From the NCBI RefSeq assembly GCF_014397785.1, contig NZ_VZQQ01000029.1:18766-82765 (forward strand): a stretch of DNA of 64,000 nt. The letters run 5' to 3'. The translations under genes were made by a program, and so were the position numbers. Positions 46,881 through 56,333 of this stretch are shown piece after piece (position 1 is the first letter of the stretch; each line of letters starts with the position of its first letter). The notes under the pieces are model-generated. The model saw nothing but the letters and a program-made list of their open reading frames with translations, did no database searches and had not been told where the DNA came from. The DNA comes from Paraburkholderia podalyriae (lineage in GTDB: Bacteria; Pseudomonadota; Gammaproteobacteria; Burkholderiales; Burkholderiaceae).

Positions 46881-47191
46881 GCTTCCTCCATCACACACTG
46901 CAGCGGATGCCCGGCCTGCCGTGCGTGGGTAACGACTTGCTCGACTTTGGTCGACGCGATGTCCCGCGTATAGACCCCACAAACTCCCCTGCCCTCGCGA
47001 TGCACCTTCAACATGACCTGCGTTGCGGTTTCACGATCTTTATTGAAATATTCCTGCACGATCATCACGACAAATTCCATCGGCGTGAAGTCGTCATTCA
47101 GCAGCACCACCTTGTACATGGACGGCGGCTTGAGTTTCTGCTCCTGCCGCTCCAGTACGGTGCCGTCCTGCTTGTCCGGGATAATCGCCAT
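46877..47191 (-). CDS. clpS: ATP-dependent Clp protease adaptor ClpS
   Basis: A 104-residue N-end-rule adaptor that delivers substrates with bulky N-terminal residues to ClpA. The core YKVVLLNDDFTPMEFVVMIV carries the residues that line the N-degron pocket, and MLKVHREGRGVCGVYTRDIA completes the domain. It is upstream of and coupled to clpA. Confidence 0.96.
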
Positions 47192-47748
47192 ACACCCATT
47201 CTAAACAACTAGGACAGGCCCGCAATCCTGTCAAAACACGGCCGCTCGGCCGATGAGCCCGTTCGCTACTGCCGGGCAGGTCACGACACGGTCATGATCG
47301 GCCTTGCATGCGCGTTTTCGACGGGCCGATTGCGGTGCCGGCCCCCAATCCTGTCGTGCGCAGCACGTGCTGCACTGCGGTCGGATCGAGTATCGCACAA
47401 CCTGCCGGTACTGGCTGGGAGCGCTCGCCGCGCTGGGCGTCGACGCCGCGGGCACAGCCAACATGTGAGTCGATTATGCGACTTTTCAAGCCACGCCGCT
47501 TGCGCCACCGCACATACGGAAGCGGTAAAAACCCTGGAAAGCGGCCTGTTTGTAACTCGACAACGACGTCTCAAAATTTTCTTGACACTCGAATAAAGAG
47601 CCCCAACAATCAAGCTGGCACTTTTTTCACTAAGCCATAATTCGAAAAAATGCCGATGGTGAGCTTGTGAGGAGGGAGCGGTTGCTTCGTGCGGCCGTGG
47701 CTTTTTCGAGGGCTCGTGGTAGTGACATGAGTTACAGGGGAAGTTGGA
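47192..47748. other. Intergenic region with the cold-shock gene promoter and long leader
   Basis: No gene is seen in these 557 bases. TTGACA at 47582-47587 followed after 17 bases by AACAAT (47605-47610) is a likely promoter for the cold-shock gene, giving an untranslated leader of about 130 bases. Long structured leaders are usual for csp genes. The part nearer clpS is probably its promoter, but I could not place it. Confidence 0.5.
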
Positions 47749-47955
47749 ATGGCAACTGGTACGGTCAAATGGTTTAACGACGCAAAGGGTTTCGGATTCA
47801 TCACGCCTGACGAGGGTGGTGAGGATTTGTTTGCACACTTCTCGGCCATCCAGATGAATGGGTTCAAGACCCTCAAGGAAGGCCAGAAGGTCACCTTTGA
47901 GGTCGTGCAAGGCCCGAAAGGCAAACAGGCATCGAATATTCAGGCGCCAGCCTGA
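47749..47955 (+). CDS. cspA: Cold-shock domain protein (CspA family)
   Basis: A 68-residue single cold-shock domain that binds single-stranded RNA and DNA. RNP1 (KGFGFIT) and RNP2 (DLFAHFS) are intact, and the sequence MATGTVKWFNDAKGFGFI is the family start. The ribosome-binding site is GGGGAAG. It may be one of several csp paralogues in the genome, so the symbol is by family. It has a long leader and is followed by two terminators. Confidence 0.94.
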   Translation: MATGTVKWFNDAKGFGFITPDEGGEDLFAHFSAIQMNGFKTLKEGQKVTFEVVQGPKGKQASNIQAPA

Positions 47956-47979
47956 GACGGTTCGATACCCGTCCTTTTT

Positions 47980-48009
47980 AAAGCCCGGCTCCCGCCGGGT
48001 TTCTTTTTT
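47980..48009 (+). terminator. Intrinsic terminator of the cold-shock gene
   Basis: AAAGCCCGGC and GCCGGGTTT form a stem followed by CTTTTTT, 25 bases after the stop codon. Confidence 0.88.
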
Positions 48010-48065
48010 GCGGCTGCTTTCCGTTGCAGCGGATTTTCGGCCCAAGAACCGCGCGAATATTCAGG

Positions 48066-48106
48066 GTAAAAAATACCCGGGCCGCTTGCTGGCGCCCGGG
48101 GTTTTT
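48066..48106. terminator. Bidirectional terminator between cspA and icd
   Basis: CCCGGGC and GCCCGGG pair around the loop; A-run on the left and T-run on the right give U-tracts in both directions. It ends the leftward icd gene and backs up the csp terminator. Confidence 0.85.
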
Positions 48107-48135
48107 ATGCACATTGAATAATCCCGACGCATCAG

Positions 48136-49392
<1,257 letters not shown>

Positions 49393-49686
49393 GATCGGAC
49401 TCCAGTGAAAGCTGTGCAAAAGCTGATGGGAGACTGCGAAAAAGATGCCCTCGCCGCGCGATGCCGAACGTCCGCGAGCGGCCTGGCCGCTATTCTAGCC
49501 CACGCCTCGCGCGCCACGCGGCCACCCCGGACTCCGGGTTTTCCAACATGGACGGACCCTCAACCGCGCTACGCTCCTCTATAAGATACGAGAATCTGCT
49601 TCCGATTTATGCATTATCATCGCGCCATTCATCATCGGCGAAGCGCGCGCTGGAGGCTGCTCGCCGCGCTGCCGTTTCGCCTTTCT

Positions 49687-50256
49687 ATGCGCCTTCTCAC
49701 CCTCAACAAGCCGTTCGGCACCATCTGTCAATTTTCGTCACACGAAACGCGCCCGTCACTTGCCGACTGGGTCAAGGTGCCGGGCGTCTATCCGGCCGGC
49801 CGGCTCGACTCCGATAGCGAAGGCCTGTTGCTGCTCACCGACGACGGCGCGCTGCAGGCGCGCATCGCCGAGCCCCGCCACAAGCTCGTTAAACGCTATT
49901 GGGCGCAGGTCGAAGGCGCGATCGACATCGCCGCGTTGAAAAAGCTGGCGCGCGGCGTCGATCTCGGCGACTACGTGACACGCCCCTGTCAGGCGACCTA
50001 TGTCGACCCGGACAACTCGCTGTGGACGCGCACGCCGCCGATCCGCTATCGCGCCGCGATACCAACCGCGTGGATCGAGCTATCGATCACCGAAGGCAAG
50101 AATCGTCAGGTGCGTCGGATGACCGCCGCGGTCGGTTTTCCGACGCTGCGTCTGGTACGCGTCGGCATCGGTGCGCTTGACATTTTTTCACTCGGACTGC
50201 AACCCGGAGAGAGCATCGAGTTGCGAGCCAACGCGCCATGGGATGGCGTCGCCTGA
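49687..50256 (+). CDS. rluE: 23S rRNA pseudouridine synthase, RluE type
   Basis: A 189-residue pseudouridine synthase of the RsuA superfamily lacking an S4 domain, as RluE does; RluE makes pseudouridine 2457 of 23S rRNA. LTLNKPFGTICQFS at the start, GVYPAGRLDSDSEGLLLLTDDG with the catalytic Asp, and TEGKNRQVRRMTAAVGFPTLRL are visible. The start at 49687 is by family N-terminus; an upstream ATG at 49609 would add 26 residues of basic sequence. It is divergent from icd, a neighbour relation also seen in E. coli. Confidence 0.9.
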   Translation: MRLLTLNKPFGTICQFSSHETRPSLADWVKVPGVYPAGRLDSDSEGLLLLTDDGALQARIAEPRHKLVKRYWAQVEGAIDIAALKKLARGVDLGDYVTRPCQATYVDPDNSLWTRTPPIRYRAAIPTAWIELSITEGKNRQVRRMTAAVGFPTLRLVRVGIGALDIFSLGLQPGESIELRANAPWDGVA

Positions 50257-50750
50257 ACATTGTTTGACGATTGTTTGTTCATCGCCACAGCACCGCGTGC
50301 CGAATTCACGCACGCGCGAATCCGCCTTCGCATGACCACTCAGAAACCGTTTCACGGTTGTGACAATCGACGCTAACTCGTTGTAGCAGCACGCAAAGTA
50401 ATGCGTGAAACGCCAGCCCGAAATGCGTGAAACAACTGGGCTCGCGCAAGCGTCTGCGATGCAGTTTCATCGCGCGTCCTGGTGTTGAAAATTTCCGCGC
50501 AAGTCGCGTCAACCGCAGTACAACCCCACGCGTTATTCGACGCAGATGCCGCCGAAGCTGTCCGGCATTCAGCCTTAAAGACCTTTGCATAAGCCGCTTT
50601 TGCGGCGAGTACGAAAGTCGGAGCGCTAGCAGACGCGTCGAAATTTTGTTCGATGCGGCTGTCAACCGAAAGGTGGATGGCACGTTTACCGACATGACTC
50701 TACATAAGCCGGGTCATTTGGTTAATTAACTCAAGCTGAGGATTCACAAA
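50257..50750. other. Intergenic region, no gene seen
   Basis: About 490 bases between rluE and the small alanine/lysine-rich gene. The frame at 50306-50695 on the minus strand is Arg/Leu-rich, has no ribosome-binding site and no recognisable domain. The stretch nearest the small gene becomes AT-richer (GGTTAATTAACTC near 50718-50730), which probably marks its promoter or leader. Confidence 0.5.
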
Positions 50751-50939
50751 ATGAACAAACTGATCGCCGCTCTGGTCGCTGGCCTCTTCGCAACGGCAGC
50801 ATTCGCACAAGCATCGGCACCGGAAGCAGCTTCGGCAGCTCCGGCAGCAGCAGCTTCGTCGGCAAAGAAGACGACCAAGCACGCTCACAAGAAGTCGCAC
50901 AAGAAGGCAGCAGCTGCAGCTTCGGCAGCTTCGGAGTAA
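50751..50939 (+). CDS. Small periplasmic Ala/Lys/His-rich protein (acid-shock Asr-like)
   Basis: A 62-residue protein with a textbook signal peptide (MNKLIAALVAGLFATAAFA, cleavage before QAS). The mature part of about 43 residues is nearly all Ala, Ser, Lys and His, with KKTTKHAHKKSHKK in the middle. The composition and layout recall the acid-shock protein Asr of enterics, though it is shorter and I cannot show homology. The ribosome-binding site is GAGGA at eight bases, and a strong terminator follows, so it is a real monocistronic gene. Confidence 0.75.
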   Translation: MNKLIAALVAGLFATAAFAQASAPEAASAAPAAAASSAKKTTKHAHKKSHKKAAAAASAASE

Positions 50940-50995
50940 GTTGCTTGTAAAAACGCAGTCAAGAACTAGCTTCATTGCCGTTCTTACGGCGTTGT

Positions 50996-51034
50996 AAGGC
51001 AGATCACCGCAAGGCGATCTGCCTTTTTGTTTTT
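50996..51034 (+). terminator. Intrinsic terminator after the small periplasmic protein gene
   Basis: AAGGCAGATC and GATCTGCCTT form a stem with a ten-base loop, followed by TTTGTTTTT. Confidence 0.9.
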
Positions 51035-51083
51035 GACGCGCTCGCGTAACATGCGCGGGTCAATTTCAGCAAGGAGTCTTGCC

Positions 51084-51599
51084 GTGCGATTTTCCATGCG
51101 CTCGTGGATGGCGCGTTTCGCCGTTGCCGTTGCCCTGCCGCTCGCGGCCCTCTCGTTCGCCGCCACCCCCGCTTCCGCCCAGGCGCAGCAGATGCCGCCG
51201 GGCGCCAGGCAACCGGGCGAGTTTCCACGCGTCAAGCTGACCGCTGGCATGTTCGTGATCGACGCGGCCGTCGCCGCCAACGACGCGGACCGCGAGCAGG
51301 GCTTGATGTATCGCACGAATCTCGCGCCGAACGAAGGCATGCTGTTTGTGTTCAACGAGAACGCGGGCCACTGCTTCTGGATGAAGAACACGCTGATCCC
51401 GCTGTCGATCGCGTTCATGCGCGCCGACGGCACGATCACCGACATCGACGAGATGCAGGCCGAGACCACCAACAACCACTGCCCGACGCACAACGGCGTG
51501 TTCGCGCTGGAAATGCCCAAGGGCTGGTTCTCGTCGAAAGGCATCAAGCCGGGCATGCGGATCCAGGGCTTGCCGCCGGTGCCGGGTATCACGCAATAG
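51084..51599 (+). CDS. DUF192-family secreted protein
   Basis: A 171-residue exported protein: signal peptide with core AVAVALPLAALSFAA and cleavage near ASA-QA, then a DUF192 domain (about residues 48-165) with REQGLMYRTNLAPNEGMLFVF and HCFWMKNTLIPLSIAFM. The family is widespread and of unknown function. I start it at GTG 51084 because AAGGAG lies seven bases upstream; the ATG at 51096 is the alternative. It is monocistronic between two terminators. Confidence 0.87.
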   Translation: MRFSMRSWMARFAVAVALPLAALSFAATPASAQAQQMPPGARQPGEFPRVKLTAGMFVIDAAVAANDADREQGLMYRTNLAPNEGMLFVFNENAGHCFWMKNTLIPLSIAFMRADGTITDIDEMQAETTNNHCPTHNGVFALEMPKGWFSSKGIKPGMRIQGLPPVPGITQ

Positions 51600-51673
51600 A
51601 GTCCCGCGCCGCCGGGCTGCGCGTCTGCGCGGCCACCTGAGCGGTCCGGCCGCCCCGCGGCGCTTTCCCGCGA

Positions 51674-51710
51674 AAAGCCGGCGCCTCGCCCCGAGGCGCC
51701 GGCTTTTTTT
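51674..51710 (+). terminator. Intrinsic terminator after the DUF192 gene
   Basis: AAGCCGGCGCCTCG and CGAGGCGCCGGCTT form a perfect 14-base stem with a short loop, followed by TTTTT. Confidence 0.93.
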
Positions 51711-51880
51711 CGTCCGCGCAGCCCCCGCGCGGCCAGCCTTGGCGCCGGCTGGCAGGATTCATGCAAAAGACCAATCGAAGCGCTATCCTTGTAATCTCAG
51801 TAAGCAGCACCCAGACTCCCCGGGCGGCCCACGCGGTCGCCCGGCATGCGTTTCAGGCGCGCCATTACAAGGAGATTCAC

Positions 51881-53986
51881 GTGCCCCGCAAGACTCCCAT
51901 CGAGCGCTACCGGAATATCGGCATCAGCGCCCACATCGATGCCGGCAAAACCACCACTACCGAACGGATCCTGTTCTACACCGGCGTGACCCACAAGATC
52001 GGCGAGGTTCACGACGGCGCGGCGACGATGGACTGGATGGAACAGGAGCAGGAGCGCGGCATCACGATCACGTCGGCGGCCACCACCGCGTTCTGGAAGG
52101 GCATGGCCGGCAACTATCCCGAGCATCGGATCAACATCATCGACACCCCAGGGCACGTCGACTTCACGATCGAAGTCGAGCGCTCGATGCGCGTGCTCGA
52201 CGGCGCCTGCATGGTGTATGACTCGGTCGGCGGCGTGCAGCCGCAATCGGAAACCGTGTGGCGCCAGGCGAACAAGTACAAGGTGCCGCGCATCGCATTC
52301 GTCAACAAGATGGACCGCGTCGGGGCGGACTTCTTCCGCGTGCAGCGGCAGATCGGCGATCGTCTGAAGGGTGTCGCCGTGCCGATCCAGATTCCGATCG
52401 GCGCGGAAGAGCACTTCCAGGGCGTGGTCGACCTCGTCAAGATGAAGGCGATCTACTGGGACGATGACAGCCAGGGCATCAAGTTCGAGTACCGCGACAT
52501 TCCGGCTGAACTCGCGGCCACCGCCAAGGAATGGCACGACAAGATGGTCGAGGCCGCGGCCGAGGCGAACGAGGAACTGCTCGAGAAATACCTCGGCGGC
52601 GAACAACTCAGCGAAGCAGAAATCAGGCACGGCATCCGCGCGCGCACGATCGCCAACGAGATCGTGCCGATGCTGTGCGGCAGCGCGTTCAAGAACAAGG
52701 GCGTGCAAGCGATGCTCGACGCGGTGATCGACTATCTGCCGTCGCCCGTCGACGTGCCTGCGATCACCGGTCACGACGAGCACGACAAGGAGATCGAGCG
52801 TCATCCCAACGACGACGATCCGTTCTCGGCGCTCGCCTTCAAGATCATGACCGACCCGTTCGTCGGCCAGCTGATCTTCTTCCGCGTGTACTCGGGCGTC
52901 GTCAATTCGGGCGACACGGTCTACAACGCGGTCAAGGAAAAAAAGGAGCGCCTCGGCCGCATCCTGCAGATGCACGCGAACGAGCGCAAGGAAATCAAGG
53001 AGGTCTACGCGGGCGACATCGCCGCGGCCGTCGGTCTGAAGGAAGCGACCACCGGCGACACGCTCTGCGATCCTAACCATGTGATCATCCTCGAAAAGAT
53101 GATCTTCCCGGAGCCCGTGATCTCGCAGGCCGTCGAGCCGAAGACCAAGGCCGACCAGGAAAAGATGGGCATCGCGCTGAACCGTCTCGCGCAGGAAGAT
53201 CCGTCATTCCGCGTGCAGACCGATGAGGAATCCGGACAGACGATCATCTCCGGCATGGGCGAGCTGCACCTCGAAATTCTGGTCGACCGGATGAAGCGCG
53301 AGTTCGGCGTCGAGGCGACCGTCGGCAAGCCGCAGGTCGCGTATCGTGAAACGGTGCGCAACAAGGTCGAGGACGTCGAAGGCAAGTTCGTCAAGCAGTC
53401 GGGCGGTCGCGGACAGTACGGTCACGCGGTGATCGCACTCGAGCCGAGCGCACAGGGCAAGGGCTACGAGTTCATCGACGCGATCAAGGGCGGCGTAATT
53501 CCACGCGAATTCATTCCGGCCGTCGACAAGGGCATCCAGGAAACGCTGAAGGCCGGCGTGCTGGCCGGCTATCCGGTCGTCGACGTGAAGGTCACGCTGA
53601 CCTTCGGTTCGTATCACGACGTCGACTCGAACGAAAACGCGTTCCGCATGGCCGGCTCGATAGCGTTCAAGGAAGCGATGCGCAAGGCGAAGCCCGTGCT
53701 GCTCGAACCGATGATGGCCGTCGAGGTGGAAACGCCCGAGGACTTCATGGGCAACGTGATGGGCGACCTGTCGAGCCGGCGCGGCATGGTGCAGGGCATG
53801 GAAGACATCGCGGGCGGCGGCGGCAAGCTGGTGCGCGCGGAAGTGCCGCTCGCCGAGATGTTCGGCTACTCGACGTCGCTGCGCTCTGCCACCCAGGGCC
53901 GGGCGACCTACACGATGGAGTTCAAGCACTACGCCGAAACGCCGAGCAATGTCGCCGAGGCTGTGATCAACGCGAAGAAGCAATGA
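51881..53986 (+). CDS. fusA: Translation elongation factor G (stand-alone copy)
   Basis: A 701-residue EF-G, the GTPase that drives translocation and helps ribosome recycling. G1 AHIDAGKTTTTE, G3 DTPGHVDFT and G4 NKMDR are intact, and domains II to V follow with the usual GGRGQYGHAVI and GSYHDVDSNENAF blocks. It starts with GTG at 51881 with AAGGAG at eight bases; the frame extends upstream without support. The neighbours are not rpsL, rpsG or tuf, so this is probably a second copy outside the str operon. A strong terminator follows. Confidence 0.95.
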   Translation: MPRKTPIERYRNIGISAHIDAGKTTTTERILFYTGVTHKIGEVHDGAATMDWMEQEQERGITITSAATTAFWKGMAGNYPEHRINIIDTPGHVDFTIEVERSMRVLDGACMVYDSVGGVQPQSETVWRQANKYKVPRIAFVNKMDRVGADFFRVQRQIGDRLKGVAVPIQIPIGAEEHFQGVVDLVKMKAIYWDDDSQGIKFEYRDIPAELAATAKEWHDKMVEAAAEANEELLEKYLGGEQLSEAEIRHGIRARTIANEIVPMLCGSAFKNKGVQAMLDAVIDYLPSPVDVPAITGHDEHDKEIERHPNDDDPFSALAFKIMTDPFVGQLIFFRVYSGVVNSGDTVYNAVKEKKERLGRILQMHANERKEIKEVYAGDIAAAVGLKEATTGDTLCDPNHVIILEKMIFPEPVISQAVEPKTKADQEKMGIALNRLAQEDPSFRVQTDEESGQTIISGMGELHLEILVDRMKREFGVEATVGKPQVAYRETVRNKVEDVEGKFVKQSGGRGQYGHAVIALEPSAQGKGYEFIDAIKGGVIPREFIPAVDKGIQETLKAGVLAGYPVVDVKVTLTFGSYHDVDSNENAFRMAGSIAFKEAMRKAKPVLLEPMMAVEVETPEDFMGNVMGDLSSRRGMVQGMEDIAGGGGKLVRAEVPLAEMFGYSTSLRSATQGRATYTMEFKHYAETPSNVAEAVINAKKQ

Positions 53987-54021
53987 CACTGACGCCACGG
54001 CGTTGAGCGCGACGACTCGAA

Positions 54022-54049
54022 CCCCGCTCCCTGCGAGCGGGTTTTTTTT
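54022..54049 (+). terminator. Intrinsic terminator of fusA
   Basis: CCCGCTC and GAGCGGG form a stem with a five-base loop, followed by TTTTTTTT. Confidence 0.92.
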
Positions 54050-54189
54050 CGCGGCGGCCTTTGCACGGTCACGCCACGCAGCCGTTTTTTGAACGTGCCA
54101 GAATGTCGATCAGCCATGCGGCACGACCCTCAAGCGCACGACCGAAGCGAACGACTTGAACGCGGCACGCAAGCCGAGGAGGAGAGACG

Positions 54190-54717
54190 ATGAGCCAGGA
54201 TCACGAACATCCGCATTACCGGGCCGAGCACGAAACCGCCGAGGCCAGCCAACAGATCGACTGGCGCGAGCACGGCGTGAAGGTCATCCGCGGCGATCAA
54301 CTCGACACCAACACCGCGCAAACGCCGGGCATGAATCGCGCGGCCGCAATCAATGCGGCGCGCGTCGGCGCGCAGAAGATCTGGGCCGGCACGGTCACGA
54401 TCCATCCGAATGCAAAGACCGGCGCGCATCATCATGGCGCACTCGAAAGCGTGATTTACGTGGTGCGCGGCCAGGCACGCATGCGCTGGGGCGAGCATCT
54501 GGAGTTCACCGCCGAGGCCGGTCCCGGCGACTTCATCTTCGTGCCGCCCTATGTGCCGCATCAGGAGATCAACGCGAGCACCGACGAGCCGCTCGAATGC
54601 GTGCTCGTGCGCAGCGACAACGAAGCGGTCGTCGTCAATCTGAACATCGACGCGGTCGAGCAGCCGGAAACGGTCTACTGGGTCGATCCGATCCACAAGC
54701 ATCCAGACGATCACTAA
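54190..54717 (+). CDS. Cupin-domain protein
   Basis: A 175-residue single-domain cupin. Motif 1 is GAHHHGALESVIYVVRGQARMRWG (histidines near residues 77-79 and a Glu) and motif 2 lies in GPGDFIFVPPYVPHQEIN, with a His; these would bind a metal. The N-terminal 25 residues are His/Glu-rich (HEHPHYRAEHETAEA). GAGGAGGAGA precedes the ATG. Its function is unknown. It lies 62 bases upstream of a nickel/cobalt permease gene, so a metal-related role is conceivable. Confidence 0.83.
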   Translation: MSQDHEHPHYRAEHETAEASQQIDWREHGVKVIRGDQLDTNTAQTPGMNRAAAINAARVGAQKIWAGTVTIHPNAKTGAHHHGALESVIYVVRGQARMRWGEHLEFTAEAGPGDFIFVPPYVPHQEINASTDEPLECVLVRSDNEAVVVNLNIDAVEQPETVYWVDPIHKHPDDH

Positions 54718-54718
54718 A

Positions 54719-54766
54719 CCGCTCGCTAACCCGCTCATACAACGGCTCATTCACCTGCTCATTCAT
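54719..54766 (+). repeat. Four degenerate 12-base tandem repeats
   Basis: CCGCTCGCTAAC, CCGCTCATACAA, CGGCTCATTCAC and CTGCTCATTCAT follow one another between the cupin stop and the permease start. The common core is NNGCTCATNCAN. They fill nearly the whole intergenic gap. Confidence 0.65.
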
Positions 54767-54779
54767 CCGCCCGCGCCAC

Positions 54780-55799
54780 ATGACGCCTCCTGCCTCGCTG
54801 CGCCCTCGCCTCGTCACGCTCTACGCGGTGCTGATCGCCGCCAACCTCGGCGCCTGGCTGTGGGCGCTGATCGCGTTTCGTCACTACCCGCTGCTGCTCG
54901 GCACCGCGCTGCTCGCGTATGGCTTCGGCCTGCGTCATGCGGTCGACGCCGACCACATTGCGGCGATTGATGCGGTCACCCGCAAGCTGATGCAGACCGG
55001 CGAGCGACCGCTCGGCATCGGGCTCGCGTTTTCGCTCGGACATTCGACGATCGTGATCGCGGCGACGGTCGGCATCGCGTGGACCACGCATTCGCTGCAT
55101 GGGCGCTTCGAGAGCCTCAAGGAAGTCGGCGGCACGCTCGGCACGATGGTCTCGGCGACATTTCTGCTGGTGCTCGCCGCGGTCAATCTCGTGATCCTGC
55201 GCGACGTGTGGCGCCGCTACCGGCACGCGCAGCTCGGCGGCTCCGCGACCACACCGTCAGCCGATGCGCTCGCCCCAGCCGGGCTGCTGTCACGTGCATT
55301 GCGTCCACTGTTCCGGCTGGTCACGAAAAGCTGGCATATGTATCCGGTCGGCGCGCTGTTCGGGCTAGGCTTCGACACTGCGACCGAGGTCGGCCTTCTC
55401 GCGATCGCCGCGTCGCAGGCGAGCACCGGGCTGCCGCTCTGCTCGATCCTCGCGTTCCCGGCGCTCTTCACTGCCGGTATGACGCTCGTCGATTCGACCG
55501 ACAACGTGCTAATGGTGCAAGCGTACGGCTGGGCGATGGACGACCCGAAGCGCAAGCTGTACTACAACGCGAGCATCACGTTCGTATCGGCGGTGGTCGC
55601 CATCGTGATCGGCGGCGTCGAGGCGTTGGGATTGTTGTCGGTCCGCTTCGGCTGGAGCGGCGGCGTGTGGGATGCGATCGTCGGCATCAACGATCATTTC
55701 GGCGCGCTCGGCTATGCGACCGTTGCGGCCTTCATGGCGTGCTGGATCGGCTCGGTGCTGTTTCATCGCTGGAGACGGCCGGATCCGGCGGCAAGATAA
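54780..55799 (+). CDS. Nickel/cobalt permease, HoxN/NixA (NiCoT) family
   Basis: A 339-residue membrane permease for nickel and/or cobalt. The NiCoT signature is clear: RHAVDADHIAAIDAVTR in helix II, LGHSTIVI, LGFDTATEVGLL and AGMTLVDSTDNVLM. About eight membrane helices are predicted. The ATG at 54780 lacks a strong ribosome-binding site and follows a tandem-repeat gap, so it may be translated poorly or coupled to the cupin gene. Ni versus Co preference cannot be read from sequence. It is the last core-like gene before the IS-rich segment. Confidence 0.9.
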   Translation: MTPPASLRPRLVTLYAVLIAANLGAWLWALIAFRHYPLLLGTALLAYGFGLRHAVDADHIAAIDAVTRKLMQTGERPLGIGLAFSLGHSTIVIAATVGIAWTTHSLHGRFESLKEVGGTLGTMVSATFLLVLAAVNLVILRDVWRRYRHAQLGGSATTPSADALAPAGLLSRALRPLFRLVTKSWHMYPVGALFGLGFDTATEVGLLAIAASQASTGLPLCSILAFPALFTAGMTLVDSTDNVLMVQAYGWAMDDPKRKLYYNASITFVSAVVAIVIGGVEALGLLSVRFGWSGGVWDAIVGINDHFGALGYATVAAFMACWIGSVLFHRWRRPDPAAR

Positions 55800-55879
55800 G
55801 TCGGCGGATATCTGTATCCCTAGCCGTGCAACAACGCTTCGGCTTGGTATCAACCACCGACTCGTTCTTGCGAATCGGT

Positions 55880-56225
55880 TCTTTCCACCAGAACTTCATT
55901 GACCAGTGCAAGCATTTGCACAGCCAGTCCGTGGGTCTCGAACAGGTAACGGAAGCGCAAAGTCAGAAGCGACGATACTGCGCTGCGCCATATACCGCTT
56001 CTTCCAAGGCTGGGTCGGACAGACCGAACCACTGCGGCACAAGATGGATCTGCACCATCGTCGATCGGGGGAACGGCGGCCGTCCTGCCTTGACCGTCGG
56101 ATAGTGCGGTTCGATCAGCGAAGTGAGCCCGGACCAAGGCATAGCGCGACGCATCTCATCGAGAATTCCGGCTTACGCGTGTTCTCCGTTGTCAGGCCCA
56201 GATCCAGTCGTGGTTGCGTCATCAT
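55880..56225 (-). pseudogene. IS5-family transposase N-terminal remnant
   Basis: Pieces of an IS5-type (DUF772) transposase in more than one frame: MMTQPRLDLGLTTENTRKPEF from 56225, then MRRAMPWSGLTSLIEPHYP and FGLSDPALEEAVYG after a frameshift near 56155, then LRFRYLFETHGL and LALVNEVLVER after another near 55970. The rest of the transposase, including the catalytic part, is missing; similarity stops near 55880. GGAGAGCC still precedes the old start. It marks the left boundary of the IS-rich segment. Confidence 0.75.
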
Positions 56226-56333
56226 GGCTCTCCTCCACTCACTCCGTTCATCTCGGATGGCTCTCGGGAGGATCCACGTCAGCATTTTTGCAGACCTTCC
56301 CAACATTCCAAAAGCCTAATGTCGCAACAACGT

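Noticed and set aside
50306..50695. Minus-strand frame of 129 codons in the gap after rluE
   Set aside because: No translation signals, Arg/Leu-rich and no family resemblance.
54719..54766. Tandem 12-base repeats as a CRISPR array
   Set aside because: Units are contiguous, degenerate and without spacers.
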